A stretch of DNA of 64,000 nucleotides from Curtobacterium sp. MCSS17_007. GTDB lineage: Bacteria > Actinomycetota > Actinomycetes > Actinomycetales > Microbacteriaceae. The stretch's first letter is position 1. Each line of letters opens with the position of its first letter. Positions 28,292 through 36,653 of the stretch are shown here, piece by piece. Where the stretch lies: the NCBI RefSeq assembly GCF_003234175.2, contig NZ_CP126257.1, forward strand, positions 806,001 through 870,000, written 5' to 3'. The notes below the pieces were generated by a model, which was not told where the DNA came from, searched no databases, and saw only the letters and a list, made by a program, of their open reading frames with translations. The position numbers and the translations under genes are program-made.

Positions 28292-30214
28292 ATGGCGCTC
28301 GCCACCCGGTCCGACCTGCGCAACGTCGCCATCGTGGCACACGTCGACCACGGCAAGACCACCCTCGTCGACGCGATGCTCACGCAGACCAACTCGTTCG
28401 ACGCCCACTTCGAGGGCGAAGACCGGATGATGGACTCGAACGACCTCGAGCGCGAGAAGGGCATCACCATCCTCGCGAAGAACACCTCGGTGCTCTACAA
28501 CGGGAAGCACGCCGAGGAGTTCAACCCGGGCGGTCGCATCACGATCAACGTGATCGACACCCCCGGCCACGCCGACTTCGGTGGCGAGGTCGAGCGCGGT
28601 CTCTCCATGGTCGACGGTGTCGTCCTGCTCGTCGACGCGTCCGAGGGCCCGCTGCCCCAGACCCGCTTCGTGCTCCGCAAGGCGCTCGCCGCGAAGCTCC
28701 CGGTGATCCTGCTCGTCAACAAGACGGACCGCCCGGACTCCCGCATCGACGAGGTCGTCTCCGAGTCGCAGGACCTGCTGCTCGGCCTGGCCTCCGACCT
28801 GGCCGACGAGGTCGACGACCTCGACCTCGACGCGATCCTCGACGTGCCCGTCGTCTACGCGTCCGGTCGTGCCGGCGCCGCGTCGCGCAACAAGCCCGAG
28901 GACGGCTCGCTGCCCGACAACGACGACCTCGAGCCGCTGTTCGAGGCGATCCTGCAGCACGTCCCCGCGCCGAAGTACGACGACGAGCACCCGCTGCAGG
29001 CGCACGTCACCAACCTCGACGCCTCGCCGTTCCTCGGCCGCCTCGCGCTGCTCCGCATCTTCCACGGCACGATGAAGAAGGGGCAGACGGTCGCGTGGGT
29101 CAAGCACGACGGTACGGTCGTGAACGCCCGCATCACCGAGCTGCTCATCACGAAGGCGCTCGACCGCTACCCGGCCGAGTCGGCGGGTCCCGGTGACATC
29201 GTCGCCGTCGCTGGCTTCGACACCATCACCATCGGTGAGACGCTGTCCGACCCCGAGGACGTCCGGCCGCTGCCGACCATCACGGTCGACGACCCGGCGA
29301 TCTCGATGACCATCGGCACCAACACCAGCCCGCTCGTCGGCAAGGTCAAGGGGCACAAGCTGACGGCCCGCATGGTGAAGGACCGCCTCGACCGCGAGCT
29401 CATCGGCAACGTCTCGCTCAAGGTGCAGGACATCGGCCGCCCGGACACCTGGGAGGTCCAGGGCCGCGGCGAGCTCGCGCTGGCGATCCTCGTCGAGCAG
29501 ATGCGCCGCGAGGGCTTCGAGCTCACCGTGGGCAAGCCCCAGGTCGTGACGAAGCGTGACGAGAACGGCAAGCTCCTCGAGCCCTACGAGCACATGACGA
29601 TCGACACGCCGGAGGAGCACCTCGGCGCGATCACGCAGCTCATGGCCGCGCGCAAGGGTCGCATGGAGAACATGACGAACCACGGCACCGGCTGGATCCG
29701 CATGGAGTTCATCGTGCCGTCGCGCGGCCTGATCGGCTTCCGCACGTCGTTCCTCACCGAGACCCGCGGCACCGGCATCGCGAACGCGATCTCGCACGGC
29801 TACGACGAGTGGGCCGGCCCGATCCAGACCCGCATCAACGGTTCGATCGTCTCCGACCGCGCCGGTGTCGTCACGCCGTTCGCCATCACGAACCTGCAGG
29901 AGCGCATGACGTTCTTCGTCAACCCGACGGAGGAGGTCTACGAGGGCATGGTCATCGGCGAGAACTCGCGCGCCGACGACATGGACGTGAACATCACCAA
30001 GGAGAAGAAGCTCACGAACATGCGTTCGGCGAACGCCGACTCCTTCGAGTCGATGACGCCGTCGCGCCAGCTCTCCCTCGAGGAGTGCCTGGAGTTCGCG
30101 CGCGAGGACGAGTGCGTCGAGGTCACCCCCGACAACGTGCGCATCCGCAAGGTCGAGCTCGACGCGCAGGCCCGCCAGCGCGCCTACGCACGCCTGAAGC
30201 GCCAGGACGCGTAA
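28292..30214 (+). CDS. typA: TypA/BipA ribosome-associated GTPase
   Basis: This 640-residue translational GTPase binds the ribosome like EF-G and assists 50S assembly and stress adaptation. G1 is AHVDHGKTT (residues 17-24), switch I has REKGITILAK, G3 is DTPGHADFGGEVERG and G4 is NKTD. Domains III and V and the TypA-specific C-terminal domain follow (MENMTNHGTGWIRMEF, RGLIGFRTSFLTETRGTGI). SD spacing favours the ATG at 28292 over 28283. Confidence 0.96.
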   Translation: MALATRSDLRNVAIVAHVDHGKTTLVDAMLTQTNSFDAHFEGEDRMMDSNDLEREKGITILAKNTSVLYNGKHAEEFNPGGRITINVIDTPGHADFGGEVERGLSMVDGVVLLVDASEGPLPQTRFVLRKALAAKLPVILLVNKTDRPDSRIDEVVSESQDLLLGLASDLADEVDDLDLDAILDVPVVYASGRAGAASRNKPEDGSLPDNDDLEPLFEAILQHVPAPKYDDEHPLQAHVTNLDASPFLGRLALLRIFHGTMKKGQTVAWVKHDGTVVNARITELLITKALDRYPAESAGPGDIVAVAGFDTITIGETLSDPEDVRPLPTITVDDPAISMTIGTNTSPLVGKVKGHKLTARMVKDRLDRELIGNVSLKVQDIGRPDTWEVQGRGELALAILVEQMRREGFELTVGKPQVVTKRDENGKLLEPYEHMTIDTPEEHLGAITQLMAARKGRMENMTNHGTGWIRMEFIVPSRGLIGFRTSFLTETRGTGIANAISHGYDEWAGPIQTRINGSIVSDRAGVVTPFAITNLQERMTFFVNPTEEVYEGMVIGENSRADDMDVNITKEKKLTNMRSANADSFESMTPSRQLSLEECLEFAREDECVEVTPDNVRIRKVELDAQARQRAYARLKRQDA

Positions 30215-30243
30215 GCGGCCCAGCCTGGAGGCACTGCCTCCGT

Positions 30244-30283
30244 CCGACGGCCCGGTCACCGCACGAGGTGGCCGGGCCGTCGG
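30244..30283 (+). terminator. typA terminator
   Basis: CCGACGGCCCGG at 30244-30255 pairs with CCGGGCCGTCGG at 30272-30283; the stem can continue inward as CACC/GGTG. Confidence 0.7.
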
Positions 30284-30293
30284 CGTGTGGGGT

Positions 30294-30309
30294 TACGGTG
30301 GAGGGCGTG
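30294..30309 (+). promoter_or_regulatory. -10 element fixing the start at 30307
   Basis: TACGGT (30294-30299), seven bases, GTG. Confidence 0.45.
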
Positions 30310-31500
30310 ACCCTCGACCTCCTCTCCCTGTACCAAGACCTGCACGCCCACCCGGAGCTCGGCTTCCAGGAGCACCGCACCGCCGGTGTCATCGCCGAGC
30401 GGCTCGCCGAGATCGGCGGGATCGAGGTCACGACGGGCGTCGGCGGCACGGGGGTCGTGGGCGTCCTGTCGAACGGCGAGGGGCCGACCGTGTGGCTCCG
30501 CGCCGACATGGACGGCCTGCCCGTGCAGGAGCGCACCGGCCTGCCCTACGCGAGCACGCACACCGGCCGCGACGACGAGGGCGTCGAGGTGCCGACCATG
30601 CACGCCTGTGGGCACGACATCCACGTGACGTGGCTGCTCGGCACCCTCGAGCGCCTCGTCGACACCCGCGACGCGTGGCACGGCACCGTGGTCGCCGTGT
30701 TCCAGCCCGCGGAAGAGGTGATCTCCGGTGCCCGCGCGATGATCGAGGACGGCCTGGTCGAGCGCTTCCCGCAGCCGGACGTCGTGCTCGGGCAGCACTC
30801 GGCCCCGGCGCCGGTCGGCATCGTCGCGGTCGGCAGCGGTCCCGTGATGGCGTCGAGCGACCGCCTGACCGTCACGTTCAACGGCCGTGGCGCCCACGGC
30901 TCGGCGCCGCAGGCCTCGCTCGACCCGATCGTCACCGCCGCCAGCGCCGTCGTTCGGCTGCAGACCGTCGTCTCGCGCGAGGTCTCGCCCTCCGACGCCG
31001 GCGTCGTCACGGTCGGCAGCTTCCACGCGGGCACCCGGCCGAACATCATCCCGGACCAGGCGGTCATCGAGATCTCGACCCGGGCCCGCAACGAGGAGAC
31101 CCGCGAGCGCATCATCGCCTCGATCGAGCGCATCGTCCGCGCCGAGAGCGACGCCGGCGGGCTGTCGGCCCCGACGATCGAGCGCGCCCCGGGGGCCGAG
31201 GTCACCGTGAACGACGCGGATGCGGCGCAGCGGGTGCTCGAGGCGCTCCGCGGCGCGGTGCCGGACGCCCGCGACCTCGAGATCGGGCTCGCGATGGCCT
31301 CGGAGGACGTCGGCCAGCTCGCCACCGCTGCGGGTGTCCCGCTCGTGTACTGGTTCACCGGCATCACCGACCCGGAGCGCTTCCGGCGGGGCGAGGAGAT
31401 CCCGAGCAACCACTCGCCGTTCTACGCTCCGCAGGCCGAGACGGCGATCCCGGTCGGCGTCGATGCCCTGACGGCGGCCGCCCGCGCCTACCTCGCCTGA
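30307..31500 (+). CDS. M20-family amidohydrolase
   Basis: This 397-residue zinc amidohydrolase is of the hippurate / N-acyl-amino-acid type (AbgA, IAA-amino acid hydrolase group). LHAHPELGFQEHRTAGVI is the diagnostic opening; MHACGHDIHVTWLL and FQPAEEVISGARAMI supply metal ligands; HSAPAPVG and NHSPFY follow. It cleaves an N-acyl amino acid, substrate unknown. The N-terminus before the motif is only 11 residues, which fits the GTG at 30307. Confidence 0.88.
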   Translation: MTLDLLSLYQDLHAHPELGFQEHRTAGVIAERLAEIGGIEVTTGVGGTGVVGVLSNGEGPTVWLRADMDGLPVQERTGLPYASTHTGRDDEGVEVPTMHACGHDIHVTWLLGTLERLVDTRDAWHGTVVAVFQPAEEVISGARAMIEDGLVERFPQPDVVLGQHSAPAPVGIVAVGSGPVMASSDRLTVTFNGRGAHGSAPQASLDPIVTAASAVVRLQTVVSREVSPSDAGVVTVGSFHAGTRPNIIPDQAVIEISTRARNEETRERIIASIERIVRAESDAGGLSAPTIERAPGAEVTVNDADAAQRVLEALRGAVPDARDLEIGLAMASEDVGQLATAAGVPLVYWFTGITDPERFRRGEEIPSNHSPFYAPQAETAIPVGVDALTAAARAYLA

Positions 31501-31506
31501 CGGGCG

Positions 31507-31552
31507 GGGAGGCGGGCGGGAGGTTTCCCAGGGAACGCACGCCGCGCCTCCC
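31507..31552. repeat. Imperfect GGGAGGCG hairpin
   Basis: GGGAGGCG (31507-31514) faces CGCCTCCC (31545-31552). A weak member of the dispersed hairpin family, after the amidohydrolase stop. Confidence 0.4.
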
Positions 31553-31563
31553 GGCAGGTCCCC

Positions 31564-31579
31564 TAGGGTGCTGCGCATG
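31564..31579 (+). promoter_or_regulatory. -10 element of the lipoprotein gene
   Basis: TAGGGT (31564-31569), seven bases, ATG at 31577. Confidence 0.45.
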
Positions 31580-32116
31580 CGCACGACCCGGACCCTCATC
31601 GCCGCCGTCACGGCGGGCATCGCCCTCGCCGGCCTGACCGGCTGCTCGGCCGACGCGGTCCGGCAGGCCACCGACCTCGGATCGTCGGTGGCCTCGAACG
31701 TCAGCGAGACCGTCCAGGGCATCGACGGCAAGGCGATCCAGGACGGCATGGCCTCGGTCGCCGGCGGCATCGACGGCGCGCTCGACGCCGCGCTCGACGG
31801 TACGGGCGTGACCTCGGACGGCAAGGTGCCGGACGGCTTCCCGACCGCAGACGTGCCCCTCGTCGACGGCACCGTGCTCGGTGGCGGCGCCGGCCCGAAC
31901 GGATCCGGCTGGGTCGTCCAGGTCCGCGTGGCCTCGGTCGGCGACTTCCAGGCCGCGGCCGAGCAGCTCGCGGCGGCCGGCTACACCGAGTCCGCGAAGC
32001 GCGCCGACTCGTCGAGCGCCTTCGGCCTGTTCCGCAGCGACGCGCACCGCGTGGTGCTCACGCTGTCCGAGACCAAGGACGGCGTCACCGCGACGTACAT
32101 CGTCACGCCCCGCTAG
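31577..32116 (+). CDS. Small predicted lipoprotein
   Basis: This 179-residue protein has signal peptide MRTTRTLIAAVTAGIALAGL and lipobox LTGC (Cys24), then a helical Ala/Asp-rich segment and a C-terminal domain with WVVQVRVASVGDFQAAAEQL and a final strand TATYIVTPR. No known domain is recognised. Exported and membrane-anchored. It lies between the amidohydrolase and mshB, 19 bases before the latter. Confidence 0.8.
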   Translation: MRTTRTLIAAVTAGIALAGLTGCSADAVRQATDLGSSVASNVSETVQGIDGKAIQDGMASVAGGIDGALDAALDGTGVTSDGKVPDGFPTADVPLVDGTVLGGGAGPNGSGWVVQVRVASVGDFQAAAEQLAAAGYTESAKRADSSSAFGLFRSDAHRVVLTLSETKDGVTATYIVTPR

Positions 32117-32121
32117 CGAAG

Positions 32122-32138
32122 TACCCTGGGAGGCGATG
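32122..32138 (+). promoter_or_regulatory. -10 element before mshB
   Basis: TACCCT (32122-32127), eight bases, ATG at 32136. GGGAGG lies between, so translation could be leadered from the upstream gene instead. Confidence 0.4.
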
Positions 32139-33353
32139 TCCAAGGCTCCCGCAACGCGTCCCGAACGCGTCCTGTTCGTGCACGCCCACCCCGACGACGA
32201 GACCCTGTCGTCCGGCGGGACCATCGCCACCCTGCTCGAGCTCGGAGCCGAGGTGACCGTGCTCACCGCGACGCGCGGGGAGCGCGGGGAGATGCTGACG
32301 GACGCCCTCGCGCCGCTCGCCGGGGACGGCCCGCGGGTGGCCGCGCACCGTGCCACCGAGATCGCCGCGGCGCTGGCCGCGCTCGGGGGGCCTGCCCACC
32401 TGTGGCTCGGGGGCCCGGGAGCGCGACCCACCGACCTGCCGGAGCGTCGGTACACGGACTCGGGCATGCAGTGGGGACCCGACGGCCGTGCCACGAGTGC
32501 CGACGACGCCCCGGCGGACTCGCTCACCCGGGCCGACCTCGGCGAGGTCGTCGACGACGTGCGCGCCGCCATCCGGTCGACCGGTGCCGACGCGGTCGTG
32601 AGCTACGCCGACGACGGCGGGTACGGTCACCCCGACCACGTCCGCGTGCACCACGCCGCGCGGTACGCGGCCCGTGCCGAGGAGGTCCCCTTCTCGATGA
32701 TCGTCGACCCGGACTCCGCCGAGGTCGACCTGACCGTCGACGTCGTCCCGGTCCGCGCGAAGGTGCGTGCCGCGGTCGAGCAGTACCGGTCGCAGGTCTC
32801 CGTGGACCCGGTGGACCCCGCTGATCCGCAGCGCCTGACCTGGGTGATGCCGCACGGCGTCCGTCAGGAAGCGCCCGCCATCGAGGCCTACCGGCACGAC
32901 GCCGACCCCGTGCCCCGGGTGCCCGAGACCTTCGCGGAGCTCTCCGGCCAGGGCAAGGCGACGGCCGTCGTGGTGGCCGCCGTCGCGGGCCTGGTGGCGG
33001 GGGCGCTCGGTACCGTCACCCACCAGCAGACCCTCGGGGGCTTCCCGATCGGCATGGTGATCACGACCCTCGTCGTGCTCGGGCTCGTCGTCGGCCTGCG
33101 CCTGCTCTACCGCTCGCGTGCGATGGTCGCGGCCGCCGGCATCGCCGTCATCGTCGCCACGCAGGTGCTGTCGAGCGTGGGTGGGCAGTCGTCGCCGCTC
33201 GTGCTCGCGAACCTCGCCGGGTACGTCTGGACCTTCGGGCCGGCGGCGATCGCGGCGTTCACGCTCGCCTGGCCGGACCTGTCCGGGCTCCGGGCGCGGG
33301 CCGCGATCGCCCAGGCGGACGGCCGGTCAGGGGCGTCCCGGGGCCGCGAGTAG
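32136..33353 (+). CDS. mshB: MshB-type GlcNAc-Ins deacetylase fused to a membrane domain
   Basis: Residues 1-270 are a PIG-L zinc deacetylase: AHPDDE at 17-22 and GYGHPDHVRVH further on are the metal and catalytic motifs, and GGPGARPTDLPERRYTDSGM fits MshB, which removes acetyl from GlcNAc-inositol in mycothiol synthesis. From about residue 275 four membrane helices follow (AVVVAAVAGLVAGALGTV to LVLANLAGYVWTFG). In mycobacteria, from memory, the gene after mshB encodes a small separate membrane protein, so this looks like a fusion of the two. The function of the membrane part is unknown. Confidence 0.88.
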   Translation: MSKAPATRPERVLFVHAHPDDETLSSGGTIATLLELGAEVTVLTATRGERGEMLTDALAPLAGDGPRVAAHRATEIAAALAALGGPAHLWLGGPGARPTDLPERRYTDSGMQWGPDGRATSADDAPADSLTRADLGEVVDDVRAAIRSTGADAVVSYADDGGYGHPDHVRVHHAARYAARAEEVPFSMIVDPDSAEVDLTVDVVPVRAKVRAAVEQYRSQVSVDPVDPADPQRLTWVMPHGVRQEAPAIEAYRHDADPVPRVPETFAELSGQGKATAVVVAAVAGLVAGALGTVTHQQTLGGFPIGMVITTLVVLGLVVGLRLLYRSRAMVAAAGIAVIVATQVLSSVGGQSSPLVLANLAGYVWTFGPAAIAAFTLAWPDLSGLRARAAIAQADGRSGASRGRE

Positions 33354-33356
33354 ACT
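33351..33356 (+). promoter_or_regulatory. -10 element of the ferredoxin gene
   Basis: TAGACT, whose first three bases are the mshB stop codon. Confidence 0.4.
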
Positions 33357-33361
33357 CGGGA

Positions 33362-33394
33362 GTGCTCAGTCCGAAGGGAGCACCCCCACCGTGA
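33362..33394 (+). CDS. Possible 10-codon leaderless ORF coupled to ferredoxin
   Basis: Five bases after TAGACT a GTG opens a ten-codon ORF, read (M)LSPKGAPPP, whose TGA overlaps the ferredoxin GTG as GTGA. The AAGGGAG SD for ferredoxin lies inside it. The final Pro triplet could slow ribosomes. Short enough to be chance. Confidence 0.3.
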   Translation: MLSPKGAPPP

Positions 33395-33708
33395 CCTACG
33401 TGATCGCCCAGCCCTGTGTCGACGTCAAGGACCGCGCCTGCATCGACGAATGCCCGGTCGACTGCATCTACGAGGGTGACCGGTCGCTGTACATCCACCC
33501 CGACGAGTGCGTCGACTGCGGTGCGTGCGAGCCGGTCTGCCCGGTCGAGGCGATCTACTACGAGGACGACCTGCCCGACGAGTGGGCCGACTACTACAAG
33601 GCCAACGTCGAGTTCTTCGAAGAGGTGGGTTCGCCCGGTGGTGCCGCCAAGGTCGGCGTGATCCACAAGGACCACCCCGTCGTCATGGCCGAGCCCCCGC
33701 GCGGCTGA
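33391..33708 (+). CDS. fdxA: 7Fe ferredoxin (3Fe-4S/4Fe-4S)
   Basis: This 105-residue electron carrier has cysteines at 9, 17, 21, 25, 40, 43, 46 and 50. The first cluster motif is PCVDVKDRACIDECPVDCI, where the long gap is typical of the 3Fe-4S site, and the second is CVDCGACEPVCPVEA, a 4Fe-4S site. The acidic C-terminal tail (DEWADYYKANVEFFEEVGSP) is the actinobacterial FdxA/FdxC form. It lies 15 bases before dapC, an order I recall from mycobacteria. Confidence 0.94.
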   Translation: MTYVIAQPCVDVKDRACIDECPVDCIYEGDRSLYIHPDECVDCGACEPVCPVEAIYYEDDLPDEWADYYKANVEFFEEVGSPGGAAKVGVIHKDHPVVMAEPPRG

Positions 33709-33723
33709 CCCGCGGATCCGCAC

Positions 33724-34842
33724 GTGGCGCTCGACCTCCCCGACTTCCCCTGGGACCAGCTCGTCCCGTTCAAGCAGCGCGCTGCGGCGTACGAGGGCGG
33801 CATCGTCGACCTCAGCGTCGGTTCGCCCGTCGACCCGACCCCCGAGGTCGTCCGCACGGCACTGGCCCGGGCCACCGATGCGCACGCGTACCCGCAGGTC
33901 GCCGGCACGCCTGCGCTGCGCGAGGCGATCGCCGAGTGGTACGGCCGCAGGCAGGGCGTGACCCTCGCGCCCGACCAGGTCCTGCCGACGATCGGCTCGA
34001 AGGAGTTCATCGCGGGGCTCGCGCTCTGGCTCGGCATCGGCCCGGGCGACACCGTCGTGTTCCCCGAAGCCGCGTACCCGACCTACGAACTCGGCGCGGC
34101 CCTCGTCCGGGCCGAGGCGCTGGCGTCCGACGACCCCGCCGCGTGGCCGGACACGACCCGGCTCGTGTGGCTGAACTCGCCCGGTAACCCGGACGGCCGC
34201 GTGCTCTCCGTGGAGCACCTCCGCGCCGCGGTATCGCGGGCACGGGAGCTCGGCGCGGTGATCGTCGGCGACGAGTGCTACGCCGAACTCGGGTGGGAGC
34301 CGCCGTACGACGGGGCGCCGACCCCCTCGATCCTCGACCCCCGTGTCGTGGGGGACCGGGTCGACGGCGTGCTCAGCGTGTACTCGCTGTCGAAGCAGTC
34401 CAACCTCGCTGGGTACCGCGCCGCGTTCGTCGCGGGGGACGCGGCGGTCCTGGCCGAGGTGCTCGCGGTCCGGAAGCACACGGGCATGATGCCGCCGCTG
34501 CCCGTGCAGGACGCGATGATCGTCGCCCTCGCGGACGACACGCACGTGCAGCAGCAGAAGGCGCGCTACCGCGCTCGACGGAACATGCTCCGACGGGCAC
34601 TCGAAGGAGCGGGCTTCCGCATCGACCACAGCGAGGCCGGCCTGTACCTCTGGGCCACCCGCGGCGAGCCGGCGCTCGAGACCGTCGGCTGGCTGGCGGA
34701 GCGGGGCATCCTCGTCGCGCCGGGCACCTTCTACGGGTCTGCAGGTGCCGAGCACGTGCGGGTGGCGCTCACCGCGACCGACGACCGGATCGCGGCCGCC
34801 GCGCAGCGACTGGCGAGCACCCGGAGGCTCGGGGCGTCCTGA
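33724..34842 (+). CDS. dapC: Succinyldiaminopimelate aminotransferase
   Basis: This 372-residue fold-type I PLP enzyme of the lysine / diaminopimelate pathway converts N-succinyl-2-amino-6-ketopimelate with glutamate. LPDFPWDQLVPFKQRAAAYE and IVDLSVGSPVDPTPEVV are typical of DapC rather than general aspartate aminotransferases. VYSLSKQSNLAGYR holds the PLP lysine, and WLNSPGNPDGRV the substrate loop. The gene follows the ferredoxin gene, and dapD and dapE lie 3 kb further on. Confidence 0.92.
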   Translation: MALDLPDFPWDQLVPFKQRAAAYEGGIVDLSVGSPVDPTPEVVRTALARATDAHAYPQVAGTPALREAIAEWYGRRQGVTLAPDQVLPTIGSKEFIAGLALWLGIGPGDTVVFPEAAYPTYELGAALVRAEALASDDPAAWPDTTRLVWLNSPGNPDGRVLSVEHLRAAVSRARELGAVIVGDECYAELGWEPPYDGAPTPSILDPRVVGDRVDGVLSVYSLSKQSNLAGYRAAFVAGDAAVLAEVLAVRKHTGMMPPLPVQDAMIVALADDTHVQQQKARYRARRNMLRRALEGAGFRIDHSEAGLYLWATRGEPALETVGWLAERGILVAPGTFYGSAGAEHVRVALTATDDRIAAAAQRLASTRRLGAS

Positions 34843-34965
34843 TCGCGTTGCGTCGCGCCTCCTGGCCGTGACGAGGCACCGAAGCGACACGTGGCTCCCC
34901 GCGCAATCCGTGGAATCCACCAGATCTCCGCCTTCCGGTGGTGCACGACCGACAGTCGGCGCAGT

Positions 34966-34980
34966 TAGGCTGTCGTCGTG
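34966..34980 (+). promoter_or_regulatory. -10 element of gltA
   Basis: TAGGCT (34966-34971), six bases, GTG at 34978. Confidence 0.5.
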
Positions 34981-36336
34981 ACTGACACTGCCAACGACGC
35001 TCAGAAGACGGCCACACCGCCCACCACGCCCGTCCCCGTGAGCCCCGCCGCCGCGGAGTCGACGGAGACCGCGACGCTGACGTTCCCGGGTGGCACGGCG
35101 GAGTTCCCGATCCTGCCGAGCGTCGACGGCGCGTCCGCCATCGACATCTCCTCGCTGAAGAAGCAGACCGGGCTCAACACGCTCGACTACGGCTTCGTCA
35201 ACACCGGCGCGACGAAGAGCGCCATCACCTACATCGACGGCGACCAGGGCATCCTGCGCTACCGCGGGTACCCCATCGACCAGGTCGCATCGGGCTGCAC
35301 CTACCTCGAGGTGGCCTGGCTCCTCATCTACGGCGAGCTCCCCACCGCCGAGGAGCTCGAGGGCTTCGACGCCCGCATCCGTCGGCACACGCTGCTGCAC
35401 GAGGACCTCCGCCGACTCTTCGACGCGCTCCCGCACTCGGCGCACCCCATGTCCGTCCTGTCCAGCGCCGTGAGCGCGCTGTCCACGTACTACGAGGACG
35501 ACATGGACGTCGACGACCCCGAGAAGGTCGAGCTGCAGACCGTCCGGCTCCTCGCCAAGCTCCCGGTCATCGCCGCGTACGCGCACAAGAAGGCGATCGG
35601 CCAGGCCTTCCTCTACCCGGACAACAAGCTGTCCTTCGTCGACAACTTCCTGCGGCTGAACTTCGGCACGATGGCCGAGCCCTACGAGCCGAACCCGGTG
35701 CTGTCCAAGGCGCTGGAGCGGCTCCTCATCCTGCACGAGGACCACGAGCAGAACGCCTCGACCTCGACCGTGCGGCTCGTCGGCTCGACGAAGGCGAACA
35801 TGTTCGCGTCGATCTCCGCGGGCATCAACGCGCTGTACGGTCCGCTGCACGGCGGTGCGAACGAGGCCGTGCTCGAGATGCTCCAGCAGATCAAGGACTC
35901 CGGCGAGCCGGTGTCGCGCTTCGTCGAGCGGGTGAAGAACAAGGAGCGCGGGGTGAAGCTCATGGGCTTCGGGCACCGCGTCTACAAGAACTACGACCCG
36001 CGGGCGAAGCTCGTGAAGGAGTCCGCGCACGAGGTCCTGCAGTCGCTCGGCGTGCAGGACGACCTGCTCGACATCGCGATGGAGCTCGAGCAGATCGCGC
36101 TCGAGGACGAGTACTTCGTCAGCCGGAAGCTCTACCCGAACGTCGACTTCTACACGGGCATCATCTACCGGGCGATGGGCTTCCCGCCGCGGATGTTCAC
36201 GGTGCTGTTCGCCATCGGGCGCCTGCCGGGGTGGATCGCGCAGTGGCGTGAGCTGAACAACGACCCGCTCAACAAGATCGGCCGCCCGCAGCAGCTGTAC
36301 GTCGGGCACCCGGAGCGGGACCTGCCCGCTCGCTGA
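34978..36336 (+). CDS. gltA: Citrate synthase
   Basis: This 452-residue enzyme condenses oxaloacetate and acetyl-CoA, the entry step of the citric acid cycle. It is of the larger bacterial hexameric class: LDYGFVNTGATKSAITYIDG near the start, NFLRLNFGTMAEPYEPNPVL, then GPLHGGANEAVLEML with the catalytic His and MGFGHRVYKNYDPRA with the second His. The catalytic Asp lies in VDFYTGIIYRAMG. The first 35 residues are Thr/Pro-rich and poorly conserved in style. Single-gene unit with its own terminator. Confidence 0.96.
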   Translation: MTDTANDAQKTATPPTTPVPVSPAAAESTETATLTFPGGTAEFPILPSVDGASAIDISSLKKQTGLNTLDYGFVNTGATKSAITYIDGDQGILRYRGYPIDQVASGCTYLEVAWLLIYGELPTAEELEGFDARIRRHTLLHEDLRRLFDALPHSAHPMSVLSSAVSALSTYYEDDMDVDDPEKVELQTVRLLAKLPVIAAYAHKKAIGQAFLYPDNKLSFVDNFLRLNFGTMAEPYEPNPVLSKALERLLILHEDHEQNASTSTVRLVGSTKANMFASISAGINALYGPLHGGANEAVLEMLQQIKDSGEPVSRFVERVKNKERGVKLMGFGHRVYKNYDPRAKLVKESAHEVLQSLGVQDDLLDIAMELEQIALEDEYFVSRKLYPNVDFYTGIIYRAMGFPPRMFTVLFAIGRLPGWIAQWRELNNDPLNKIGRPQQLYVGHPERDLPAR

Positions 36337-36653
36337 CGCCTGACCTCGGTCCGGTCGGGAGGCCCGAAGGCCCGCTCGCGTCCCGCGAGCGGGCCTTTCC
36401 GGTCACGCTCAGGCGCGTAGGGCGACGTACTTCGCCCGCTCGGTGACGTGCGCGCGGCGTGTCCTGCCCACTCGGTCCCGTCCGACACGGTGCCCGTTCC
36501 TTCCCATTGCGAGTGCCATGGCAAGCGGAAACGGGGTTACCTGGTCGTTCCGGCCGACTGAGTACGCCCGCTTCGACCAGGTACGCCCGGTTCCGCCGGG
36601 TACGCCCGGCTCCGATGCATGTCGCCCGACGCGCGCCGGACTGGTCGCGGCGG
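36337..36653. other. 317-base intergenic region with three TACGCCCG repeats
   Basis: After the gltA terminator there is no convincing gene. TACGCCCG occurs at 36563, 36582 and 36601, exactly 19 bases apart, between gltA and the end of the convergent hydrolase gene. Confidence 0.5.
36367..36398 (+). terminator. gltA terminator
   Basis: AAGGCCCGCTCGCG pairs with CGCGAGCGGGCCTTT around TCC, the nearest thing to a classical factor-independent terminator in the window. Confidence 0.85.

Noticed and set aside
33259..36309. 1016-codon minus-strand ORF opposite ferredoxin, dapC and gltA
   Set aside because: High-GC shadow of well-identified plus-strand genes; its translation is low-complexity and matches no family. 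The same holds for similar long ORFs opposite gcvP, the ABC ATPases, adnA and adnB.
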